DNA from: Gammaproteobacteria bacterium | GTDB taxonomy: Bacteria > Pseudomonadota > Gammaproteobacteria > Enterobacterales > Neiellaceae | DNA length: 56,846 nt | Direction of reading: 5' to 3' | NCBI GenBank assembly: GCA_017425245.1 | Contig: JAFOOX010000057.1 | Span: forward strand, 1 to 56,846 | In this document: positions 17,101 to 24,083 of the stretch, in pieces | Position numbering within the stretch: position 1 is the first letter of the stretch | Layout: every line of letters starts with the position of its first letter | The notes under the pieces: model-generated | Told to the model about the DNA's origin: nothing | The model's input: the letters and a program-made list of their open reading frames with translations, nothing else | Databases searched by the model: none | Position numbers and translations under genes: made by a program

Positions 17101-18585
17101 ATCGTGGATTCTGCTGTTGTCGCCAGTACCTTGGCTGATGGCACCAAACTGGTCAGCTTTGGTGCTAACGATGGCATGCTGCATGTGCTTGATGCCAAAA
17201 CTGGCAAAGAGCGGTTCTCATATGTTCCATCGCCGGTGTTCGCTAACCTCCATGAACTGACTCGCGCCAGCTACGCTGGCCATGCCCACCGCAACTACGT
17301 GAACGCTCCACCAGTGGCGCGCCAAATTGCCGGTAGCAGTGGCCCCTATCATCTTCTGGTCGGAGGCTTGGGCAGTGGCGGCCAGGGCATTTACGCGCTT
17401 GATTTAAACCAGGTAGCGAATGTCACCCCGGCAACGGTTGATAAAGCGGTTAAATGGGAATTTACCGACAAGCACCATGTTGATCTGGGCTATACCTACG
17501 GCCACCCGGTGATCACCAAAGTTAAAGCCGACGATCGCTGGGTAGTTCTGATCGCCAATGGTTATAACAACTCCGTTGCCGACTTCCATGGCGCTGGCAG
17601 TGGTAAAGCGGTGCTCTTTGTACTGGATGCCGATAGCGGCGCTCTGCTCAAAGCGATAGACACCGGTGCCGGTAGTACGGCCACCCCCAACGGACTAGCC
17701 ACACCTTTCGCGACTGACTACGACAGTGATGGTTACGCCGACCTTGTCTATGCCGGTGATATTGAAGGCAATCTATGGGCCTTTGACCTCAGGGGCGGGG
17801 TAGCCGACTGGAAAGTGGTGCATAAAGAGGATGGCAAGCCTGCTCCTCTCTTCACTGCTAAAGACCGTGATGGCAAGCGCCAGTCAATCACGACCCAGCC
17901 CAGCGCCGCCTACCACCCGGATGGCGGCTTGCTGGTGGTGGTTGGCACCGGCAAGTATCTTGAGAACAGCGATAACACCGTCGATAGCGCCACGCCGGTG
18001 GATAGCTTCTACGCTTTGTGGCATCAGATCGATGCCGACGAAGATTCCCCCGTTGCCGGGCGTAGTCTGCTGCAGCAGCAAGAGATCCTCCACCAGCTTG
18101 GGGATAAGCGGATCACCTCCAGCAACAGCTTCAGCTACGGTGGCGCCGAGGCCAAACGCGGTTGGTATCTGGATCTGATCGCACCAGCGCTGGATACGGG
18201 CGAAGGGGAGCGACTGATCGTTAAGCCACAAGTGCGCTTTGATAAGGTCGGGATCAATACCTTTATCCCCAGCCTGGAGAGCTGCTCGGCGGGTGGCCAG
18301 AACTGGTGGATGGAGTTGGATCTGTTCTACGGTAAATCTCGGACGATCTTGCCTGAAGACTTTGATCCAACAGATGTGGATGACTGGAACAAGCTTGGGA
18401 TTCCTGAGGGTCTGGACCCCGGTCCACCAATTCCTCCTGGGGGAACTATTTATCATAAAGACGGTAATCCACCTGAAACTCCTGTGCCCAACCCTGAAGG
18501 GGACAGCGGCGGCGGCGGCGGCGTTGGGACTCGAACTCACGAACAGGAGCCCAAAGGCCGTCAATCCTGGTTGCAGCTGTTCTGA
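14116..18585 (+). CDS. pilY1: type IV pilus tip adhesin PilY1
   Basis: A 1489-residue surface protein that caps the pilus tip, promotes adhesion and opposes PilT-driven retraction. A signal peptide covers about residues 1-23. The N-terminal half has an acidic calcium-like stretch (NDATDLTGDGSLN) but no DxSxS MIDAS motif. A second calcium-like loop, DSNNNGLPD, begins at Asp798. The C-terminal half (about 950-1400) is the PilC/PilY1 beta-propeller, with the EF-hand-like loop DYDSDGYAD at 1201-1209, which in Pseudomonas binds calcium and controls retraction. The last 70 or so residues form an unusual Pro/Gly-rich tail ending in aromatic residues. The ATG has GGGAGG six bases upstream. It is the last gene of the minor-pilin operon. 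Confidence 0.93.
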   Translation: MALRKFLMMTVIAAYVVTGAQAAPLNLSQKPLYIGVPNAPMVMLTMSRDHTLYYEAYNDATDLTGDGSLNTRYITDSAFAYYGYFDSFKCYTYSGSGSTGLFQPFRANTNKTCGGAGEWSGDFLNYVTTARIDALRKVLYGGKRVVDSSTSTVLERTRLPNDAHSWGRDYDPAIDSYDIRSYTPLSKPAEGWRHLFANTSWGAGGTTTQNEPLLLVLENRSEPIWEWVSREQPVAWKRIGRGTIVDPTSYTVRVEVCSSTLPEDNCKKYPDGNYKPTGLLHRYGETDEMQFGLISGSYQKNISGGVLRKPISKFSEEIDSNNGRFKRGFAGYNGIVEALDAFRILEFQFGSDGGGGNYSGCGLILNRPLNRDQCRDWGNPVAELMYETLRYFSGAKSASTSYAYTDSGSKDSELGLKQATWNDPYEKPSWCTPSYNMVISGINPSYDTDELPGANSSFQTNESGATTYASYSGSNVVNRKTGTTFNATTATGTVSGGELDVSRKYFIGESLDDSSNTRNAPTPKAVSNLANARGMSPEEPTKGGGFYAAGVAHFGRTADLHEKEGDQKLHTYVVALSSPLPQFRIPVAGREITLVPYGKSVKYGGLDATQGKFQPTLSIVDFYIESWTPESGAVRINFEDVEQGNDHDMDMIVRYEYEVKEVTKVVDGRTVTRTGLEVTLRHLYEGAGIEMHAGYVISGTDADGIYLEIAGGNGNKSEVRYYLDTIDGDDKPYPNNYRNNSTHPLKEAHLSAGGTTQSVPSGVPNIARSRSFFTSDSTAAEFFKSPLWYAAKWGGYKDSNNNGLPDNGEWDSKVPGQPDNYFPVTNASELARQLRQAFEELAAHAANQIRSIAVSSGSLQEDTLLYTANFESGNWSGEVAAYDISGYTGPGDNLLKAPVWSTNSTFAKSPSERLIATMNGDTPVVFNTLASTADLAGRDDGLSAQQVEQLLAGFSLSSLSERLAEINKRINFLRGDRSLEGNYFRARSPSTVLGDIVDSAVVASTLADGTKLVSFGANDGMLHVLDAKTGKERFSYVPSPVFANLHELTRASYAGHAHRNYVNAPPVARQIAGSSGPYHLLVGGLGSGGQGIYALDLNQVANVTPATVDKAVKWEFTDKHHVDLGYTYGHPVITKVKADDRWVVLIANGYNNSVADFHGAGSGKAVLFVLDADSGALLKAIDTGAGSTATPNGLATPFATDYDSDGYADLVYAGDIEGNLWAFDLRGGVADWKVVHKEDGKPAPLFTAKDRDGKRQSITTQPSAAYHPDGGLLVVVGTGKYLENSDNTVDSATPVDSFYALWHQIDADEDSPVAGRSLLQQQEILHQLGDKRITSSNSFSYGGAEAKRGWYLDLIAPALDTGEGERLIVKPQVRFDKVGINTFIPSLESCSAGGQNWWMELDLFYGKSRTILPEDFDPTDVDDWNKLGIPEGLDPGPPIPPGGTIYHKDGNPPETPVPNPEGDSGGGGGVGTRTHEQEPKGRQSWLQLF

Positions 18586-18617
18586 GGCAGGGGATCGCTG
18601 AGCTTTTGTGAGCCCAA

Positions 18618-18643
18618 GGGCGCGGTTGCTACCGCGCCCTTTT
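18618..18643 (+). terminator. intrinsic terminator of the pilin operon
   Basis: A 9-bp stem, GGGCGCGGT with ACCGCGCCC, loop TGCT, is followed by four T. It begins 32 bases after the pilY1 stop. Confidence 0.88.
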
Positions 18644-18702
18644 CATAGACGGCGGGCGGTGGTAGCTTTGCCCTCCTCCCCTGCCCCACCCTGTTTGCAT
18701 GA

Positions 18703-19050
<348 letters not shown>

Positions 19051-19062
19051 AACGTCCTCTCA

Positions 19063-19087
19063 CAGGTGGTGCGTCTAGCACCACCTG
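19063..19087 (+). terminator. hairpin downstream of glnB
   Basis: CAGGTGGTGC pairs with GCACCACCTG (10 bp, loop GTCTA), 12 bases after the glnB stop. There is no T-run after it, so it is a weak or Rho-assisted terminator at best. Confidence 0.55.
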
Positions 19088-19123
19088 GTCCAGATCATCC
19101 CCTCCCATCTAGATTCGCCTAGA

Positions 19124-19139
19124 ACACAAGATGTTGTGG
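19124..19139. promoter_or_regulatory. possible distal NrdR-like box
   Basis: ACACAAGATGTTGTGG matches 13 of 16 positions of the NrdR consensus acaCwATATaTwGtgt. It is a single site about 186 bp upstream of the tandem pair at 19310-19357, with no partner at helical spacing, so it may be chance. Confidence 0.3.
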
Positions 19140-19295
19140 TTGATTGCCGACCAAGGCACAGGATCTAGCTGCTTTTCGATTTTCCTCACAAAAGAAAAAA
19201 TATTTTGGCATGGCCTTGTGGCTTGACTCCGGCGCAGGCCAGAGCCGGCGCGGCTTTCCACGATCTGGCCGAACAAAGCCCCTGAAGAAGTCTGG

Positions 19296-19325
19296 TTGAA
19301 TCGGTCCGGGCACAATATCTATACT
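19296..19325 (+). promoter_or_regulatory. candidate nrdJ promoter
   Basis: TTGAAT at 19296-19301, an 18-base spacer and TATACT at 19320-19325. The -10 lies inside the first NrdR-like box (19310-19325), the geometry expected for direct repression. The nrdJa ATG is 98 bases further on. Confidence 0.6.
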
Positions 19326-19357
19326 CTCCCCCCAACGAACACCACTACATCTTGTGT
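19310..19357. promoter_or_regulatory. tandem NrdR boxes upstream of nrdJa
   Basis: Box 1 (19310-19325, GCACAATATCTATACT) matches about 12 of 16 consensus positions; box 2 (19342-19357, CCACTACATCTTGTGT) matches 13 of 16. Their start-to-start distance is 32 bp, about three helical turns, which is the spacing known for NrdR operators. NrdR is the ATP/dATP-sensing repressor of ribonucleotide reductase genes. I see nothing resembling a cobalamin riboswitch in the 19051-19422 gap; the rest of it is unassigned. Confidence 0.7.
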
Positions 19358-19422
19358 TTGTAGTGCAATAACTGTGTATCGGGTGTGCAAAGCCTGTGAA
19401 TAACATGGAGAGGAGAGAAACC

Positions 19423-21597
19423 ATGCCTCGTGCCGCGGCCGCCGCAGAACAGCTGCAGACTGAGATTCGCGAGATCCCCCTGCAGCCAGCGTCTGTGGAT
19501 ATCTGGGACAAGAAGTACCGCCTTAAGGACAAGCAGGGCCACGCCCTCGACAAGAGCATCGACGACACCTTCAAGCGGGTGGCCAAGTCCTGCTCCGATG
19601 TCGAAGCGACCCCGGAGCTGAAGACGGAGTGGTACGAGAAGTTCCTGTGGGCGCTGCGCCATGGCGCCATTCCGGCTGGTCGCATCACCTCCAATGCCGG
19701 TGCCGAGGCCTACAAGCCGGCCACCAGCACCATCAACTGCACCGTCTCCGGTATCGTCCAGGACTCGATGGACGGCATCCTCAAGAAAGCCCACGAGGCT
19801 GGTCTGACCCTCAAGGCGGGCTGTGGCATCGGCTACGAGTTCTCGACCCTGCGGCCACGTGGTGCTTACGTCTCCGGTGCCGGTGCCTACACCAGCGGCC
19901 CGCTGTCGTTCATGGATATCTTTGACAAGATGTGCTTCACCGTCAGCAGTGCCGGTGGCCGTCGTGGTGCCCAGATGGGTACTTTCGACATCGCCCACCC
20001 TGATGTGATGGAGTTCATCCGCGCCAAGCGCGAGTCAGGCCGCCTGCGCCAGTTCAACCTGTCGCTGCTGATCACTGCCGATTTCATCGAAGCGGTCAAA
20101 GCTGACGCCAACTGGGCCCTCACCTTCCCGGTCACCGAGAAAGAAGCGCGCACCGATGGCCTGGATCTCAACAATCCGGAACAGGTGGTGTGGCGCAACT
20201 GCCCGTTTGACACCAGCTATGCCCGTAGTCAGGGTTATGCGATGGACGAGACCGGCCGCGTTGCCTGCCGCATCTACAAACAGATCCGCGCCCGTCGGCT
20301 GTGGGACGTGATCATGTCCTCTACTTACGATTTCGCCGAACCCGGCTTCATCCTCATCGACAAGGTCAATGAGATGAACAACAACTGGTTCTGCGAAACC
20401 ATTCGCGCCACCAACCCCTGTGGCGAGCAGCCGCTGCCGCCTTATGGCGCCTGCCTGCTCGGCTCGGTCAACCTGACCAAGTTCGTGGTTGACCCCTTCA
20501 CCGACAAAGCCCGTTTCGACTTCGACACCTACAGCCAGGTAGTGGCGATCTTCACCCGTATGCTCGACAACGTAGTTGAGATCAACGGCCTGCCCCTGCC
20601 CCAGCAGCAGCAGGAGATTGTCAGCAAGCGCCGCCACGGCATGGGCTATCTCGGCCTCGGCTCAACGCTAGCGATGCTGCGCATGCGTTATGGCAGCGAT
20701 GAGGCGGTTGAGTTTACCGAGGCGGTATCGCGCTCCATGGCCGTTACCGGCTGGCAGAGCGCGCTGGATCTGGCCAAGGAAAAAGGCCCGGCGCCGATCA
20801 TGGTCGAAGAGTTCATCGTCACCCCGGAGATGCTGGTCAAGCGTCCGGAGATGGTGCGCGACGGCATCAAGGCGGGCGACAAACTGCCGGGCAAGGTACT
20901 GCATGCCAAATACAGCCGCTACATGCAGCGGGTGGCCGAAGTGGCGCCGGAGCTGGTGGCCGAACTGGCCGAGGTGGGCGCCCGTTTTACCCACCACAGC
21001 TCCATCGCCCCGACAGGCACCATCTCGCTGTCGATCGGCAATAACGCCAGCAATGGCATCGAGCCGACCTTCAGCCATAAGTACATCCGCAACGTGATCC
21101 GTGAAGGCAAAAAGACCAAGGAACCGGTGGAGGTCTACTCCTTCGAACTGCTCGCCTACCGTACCCTGGTCAACCCCAATGCCAGCCCGGATGCCGGCAA
21201 CGACGAATCGCTGCCAGGCTATTTCTCGACCACCGACGATGTGTCGCCCAAGGCCCATGTCGACATGCAGGCGGCCGCCCAGAAGTGGATCGACAGCTCC
21301 ATCTCCAAGACCGTCAACGTGCCGACTGACATCGCTTACGACGAGTTCAAGGATCTTTACCTTTACGCCTACGAGCAGGGGCTCAAGGGTTGCACCACCT
21401 TCCGCTTCAATCCTGAAGCTTTCCAGGGAGTACTGGTGAAAGAGAAAGATCTGGCCAACACCGAGTATGAGTTCACCCTGGAGGATGGATCCAAGGTGGT
21501 GCTCAAGGGCAACGATCAGGTTGAATACGACGGCGAGATGCATACCGCCGCCAACCTGTTCGATGCCATCAAGGAAGGCTACTACGGCAAGTTCTGA
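19423..21597 (+). CDS. nrdJa: class II (B12-dependent) ribonucleotide reductase, large part
   Basis: Reduces ribonucleotides to deoxyribonucleotides using adenosylcobalamin to generate a thiyl radical, so it works with or without oxygen. The product is 724 residues from the ATG at 19423, chosen for GAGGAGAG just upstream rather than a GTG nine codons earlier. Key residues: Cys106 (NCTVSG), the radical-site motif NPCGEQ with Asn331, Cys333 and Glu335, and the downstream GACLLGSVNL. The C-terminal redox cysteines are absent and lie instead in the next gene, the split NrdJa/NrdJb arrangement known from Pseudomonas. It is probably cotranscribed with nrdJb after a 32-base gap. Confidence 0.93.
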   Translation: MPRAAAAAEQLQTEIREIPLQPASVDIWDKKYRLKDKQGHALDKSIDDTFKRVAKSCSDVEATPELKTEWYEKFLWALRHGAIPAGRITSNAGAEAYKPATSTINCTVSGIVQDSMDGILKKAHEAGLTLKAGCGIGYEFSTLRPRGAYVSGAGAYTSGPLSFMDIFDKMCFTVSSAGGRRGAQMGTFDIAHPDVMEFIRAKRESGRLRQFNLSLLITADFIEAVKADANWALTFPVTEKEARTDGLDLNNPEQVVWRNCPFDTSYARSQGYAMDETGRVACRIYKQIRARRLWDVIMSSTYDFAEPGFILIDKVNEMNNNWFCETIRATNPCGEQPLPPYGACLLGSVNLTKFVVDPFTDKARFDFDTYSQVVAIFTRMLDNVVEINGLPLPQQQQEIVSKRRHGMGYLGLGSTLAMLRMRYGSDEAVEFTEAVSRSMAVTGWQSALDLAKEKGPAPIMVEEFIVTPEMLVKRPEMVRDGIKAGDKLPGKVLHAKYSRYMQRVAEVAPELVAELAEVGARFTHHSSIAPTGTISLSIGNNASNGIEPTFSHKYIRNVIREGKKTKEPVEVYSFELLAYRTLVNPNASPDAGNDESLPGYFSTTDDVSPKAHVDMQAAAQKWIDSSISKTVNVPTDIAYDEFKDLYLYAYEQGLKGCTTFRFNPEAFQGVLVKEKDLANTEYEFTLEDGSKVVLKGNDQVEYDGEMHTAANLFDAIKEGYYGKF

Positions 21598-21629
21598 CGA
21601 CGATTGGCTATATTGGGAGTGATGAGACT

Positions 21630-22325
21630 ATGACCATCAAGATCGACAAGAAAATCGTCGGCTACAAGGTTCGTTCTGAAGACGACAAGAACGCAGCCCT
21701 GGCGGCCGCCGTCCTGCCAGCCACCAGTGCGAGCAATGTGGTGATGATGCATGAAAAGATCGAGCGCCCTGACGTTCTGATCGGCAGCACCTACAAGATC
21801 AAGCCGCCGGTGGGGGAGCATGCCTTCTACATCACCATCAACGACATCGTGCTTAACGAGGGCACCGATCACGAACAGCAGCGGCCATTCGAGATCTTTA
21901 TCAACTCCAAGAGCATGGACCACTATGCTTGGGTGGTAGCCCTCACCCGTTTGATGTCCGCGGTGTTCCGCAAAGGGGGGGATGCCACCTTCGTGGTCGA
22001 GGAGCTGAAAGCGGTATTCGACCCCCAAGGCGGCTATTTCCAGCCCGGTACCGGCGTCTACATGCCCTCCATCATCGCCGAGATCGGTGCCGTGGTTGAG
22101 AAGCACATGAAGCGCATCGGCCTGCTCAAAGGGGATGAACTGGATGAACACCAGCGCGCCCTGATCGCCGAGAAGCGCAAGCAGCTGGCAGAAAAAGCCG
22201 GCGGTGCCGGTGCCACCGGCTTCCCGGCTGAAGCCACGCTGTGCAACAAGTGCCACCACAAGTCGGTGATCCTGATGGACGGCTGCATGACCTGCCTTAA
22301 CTGCGGCGACAGCAAGTGCGGTTGA
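21630..22325 (+). CDS. nrdJb: class II ribonucleotide reductase, C-terminal part
   Basis: A 231-residue partner of NrdJa, needed to re-reduce the active site. The central part has the TSCPD-type domain (around the HAWVVALTRLMSAVFRKGG-like stretch, about 93-125). The C-terminus carries the cysteine cluster CNKCHH, CMTCLNCG and SKCG (about 205-231), which combines redox-active cysteines and a probable zinc-ribbon. Length and organisation match Pseudomonas NrdJb. GGGAGTG lies upstream of the ATG, and a terminator follows. Confidence 0.92.
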   Translation: MTIKIDKKIVGYKVRSEDDKNAALAAAVLPATSASNVVMMHEKIERPDVLIGSTYKIKPPVGEHAFYITINDIVLNEGTDHEQQRPFEIFINSKSMDHYAWVVALTRLMSAVFRKGGDATFVVEELKAVFDPQGGYFQPGTGVYMPSIIAEIGAVVEKHMKRIGLLKGDELDEHQRALIAEKRKQLAEKAGGAGATGFPAEATLCNKCHHKSVILMDGCMTCLNCGDSKCG

Positions 22326-22353
22326 GCCGCCGCTGATCACTCGCCAACCAAAG

Positions 22354-22380
22354 ACGGCCCCATCTGGGGCCGTTTGATTT
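22354..22380 (+). terminator. intrinsic terminator of nrdJab
   Basis: ACGGCCCC and GGGGCCGT form an 8-bp stem with loop ATCT, followed by TTGATTTT. It lies 28 bases after nrdJb; the nitroreductase gene ends just beyond it on the other strand. Confidence 0.85.
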
Positions 22381-22388
22381 TATGGACG

Positions 22389-22991
22389 TCAAAACCGGTT
22401 GTGGATCACCACATCAGAAAGTGCCAGCTGGCCAGGTTTGGGCCAAGGTGCCTGGGTGGCTTTGCCGATGGCGACCATCATGGTGATCAGGTGATCGTCC
22501 GGCAGGTTGATCAGGCGGGCCACGGCGTCAAAGTCAAAGCCATCCATCGGGCAACTGTCATAGCCCATGGCCCGTGCAGCCAACATCAGGGTCTGGGCCG
22601 CAATACCACAGCTGCGCATCGCTTCATCACGCTGCACCTGCTCTCGGCCACGATAATAGCCGTCGATGGCCGGCACCAGAATGTCCTGAACCGGCTGAGG
22701 CGCCCCCTGCCAGAAGCGCGCAGGTTCCTTCTGCCAGCTGGCAACATCAGCGCACAACACCAGCAGTAGCGAGGCATCGGTCACCTGTGCCTGGTCCCAT
22801 GCTACCGCGCGGATCCGCTGGCGAAGCGCCGGATCATCAACAACCACAAAGCGCCAATGCTGGAGATTGAAGGCGGTTGGCGACTGGATGGCCAGACTCA
22901 GCAACTGCTCGCGCTCGGCGTCGGTCAGGGGGTGAGTGGAGTCATAATGCTTGACCGATCGGCGACTATTGATGGCATCAAAGGTATCCAT
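22389..22991 (-). CDS. nitroreductase family protein
   Basis: An FMN-dependent oxidoreductase of 200 residues that would use NAD(P)H to reduce nitro compounds, quinones or similar substrates in the cytoplasm. Family features: INSRRSVKHYD near the N-terminus (phosphate of FMN), SPTAFNLQHWRFVVV, GIAAQTLMLAARAMGYDSCPMDGF and the C-terminal dipeptide-like end. The start at 22991 has AGGAG six bases upstream; the longer frame adds 12 codons without a ribosome site. It is divergent from the gene at 23141. The real substrate cannot be told from the sequence. Confidence 0.88.
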   Translation of the reverse strand: MDTFDAINSRRSVKHYDSTHPLTDAEREQLLSLAIQSPTAFNLQHWRFVVVDDPALRQRIRAVAWDQAQVTDASLLLVLCADVASWQKEPARFWQGAPQPVQDILVPAIDGYYRGREQVQRDEAMRSCGIAAQTLMLAARAMGYDSCPMDGFDFDAVARLINLPDDHLITMMVAIGKATQAPWPKPGQLALSDVVIHNRF

Positions 22992-23140
22992 GGAAACTCC
23001 TGGGAGGTTGGCTGTTAAAGAGAACAACGGCAGATTTACGCATTAAGTCACCGATCAGCCCACAACGGTCGCTGATAAGTTCGCTGCAACTCACCCGAGC
23101 TGCTAAGAGTTAATGCATAAATGACCACCAGGGAAGGCTC

Positions 23141-24022
23141 ATGATCCCGACCCGACTCAGTAACAGCGTAGGTAGCGGCGGCCGGAACTTGCCACAAGAC
23201 GTGCTGCTGGCCCGTGCCCTGCTTAATGTTGCCGCTCGCCACCGCGGCGGCAACCTGCTGACCATGGCACCCGCGGCAGATGACGCACTCGTCCAGCGCA
23301 TCCATCAGTACCAGCATGACAGCGTGGGGCTAACCGACAGTGATGGCCGTATCGATAGCGATGGCGCCACCCTTGCTGCTCTGCTGAAAACCCTGGGCGA
23401 CAGTCGCACCCGGCAAGAGCCAGGAGAACCCGACGAAGGACTGGTGACCTGGGAGGCAGAAGGCCAAGAGGGCGGCCCCTTTCACAGCCGAATACTCCAT
23501 GTGCCGAGCAGTGGCTCCGGACTCACCATCGGTCGCGGTTACGATATGAAGCATCGCACCGCCGTGCAGATCAGCAGCGAACTCAGTGCTGCAGGTGTAC
23601 CCAGCAGTATCGCTCAGCGGCTGGCCTCGGCCGCAGGCCTTGGTGGCCCTACCGCCCAGCGCTTTGTTATCAGCGCCGATCTGCTCGATTTCGAGATCAC
23701 CCCGGCGGCCCAACTCAAGCTGTTCGCCGTGGTCTATCAATGGCACGCTCAGGATGTGCAGCGGATCAGTGCTCAGCCGGCGGTGGTGTCGCGCTATGGC
23801 AAACTCCACTGGGCCAACATCCACCCGCTGATCCGTCAGCTGCTGGTCGACCTGCGCTATCGCGGCGACTACACACCGGAGAGCCGGGCCTTCCTGCAGC
23901 GGCCAGCGGTGCAGAACGATCTGCCCACCTTCTCAGCGCTGGTGCATGATCTGGCGCGCTGGCGCAACGTGCCGCGCGATCGCTTTGAGCGGCGCTGCAA
24001 GCTGCTCGATAGCGGCCACTGA
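23141..24022 (+). CDS. probable pesticin/T4-lysozyme-like muramidase with N-terminal peptidoglycan-binding-like region
   Basis: A 293-residue protein. The central part resembles the lysozyme domain of pesticin and T4-type enzymes: Glu107 in WEAEG, Thr129 in LTIGRGYDM and Asp135. The Glu-to-Thr and Thr-to-Asp spacings (22 and 6) are close to those of the pesticin triad (23 and 6). The N-terminal part (about 8-85), with VGSGGRNLPQD, ARALLN and DGRIDSDGATL, looks like a peptidoglycan-binding-type module seen with type VI secretion and phage-type cell-wall hydrolases. There is no signal peptide, so export would need another route (type VI secretion, lysis or an unknown path). The ATG has AGGGA six bases upstream. 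No immunity gene is evident beside it. Family placement is from motif reading only. Confidence 0.65.
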   Translation: MIPTRLSNSVGSGGRNLPQDVLLARALLNVAARHRGGNLLTMAPAADDALVQRIHQYQHDSVGLTDSDGRIDSDGATLAALLKTLGDSRTRQEPGEPDEGLVTWEAEGQEGGPFHSRILHVPSSGSGLTIGRGYDMKHRTAVQISSELSAAGVPSSIAQRLASAAGLGGPTAQRFVISADLLDFEITPAAQLKLFAVVYQWHAQDVQRISAQPAVVSRYGKLHWANIHPLIRQLLVDLRYRGDYTPESRAFLQRPAVQNDLPTFSALVHDLARWRNVPRDRFERRCKLLDSGH

Positions 24023-24037
24023 GTTGACCAATTAGCA

Positions 24038-24063
24038 AGAAGCCGGGCAGATGCCCGGCTTCT
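24038..24063. terminator. bidirectional hairpin between lysozyme-like gene and gcvP
   Basis: AGAAGCCGGGC and GCCCGGCTTCT form an 11-bp stem with a four-base loop between two convergent genes. T-tracts are poor on both sides; on the minus strand it is followed by TGCTAATT. Confidence 0.7.
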
Positions 24064-24083
24064 CGAGATGGCGACAAGTGCGT

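Noticed and set aside
19051..19422. Cobalamin riboswitch before the B12-dependent reductase
   Set aside because: No B12-box-like element recognised; the region instead has NrdR boxes and a sigma-70-like promoter.
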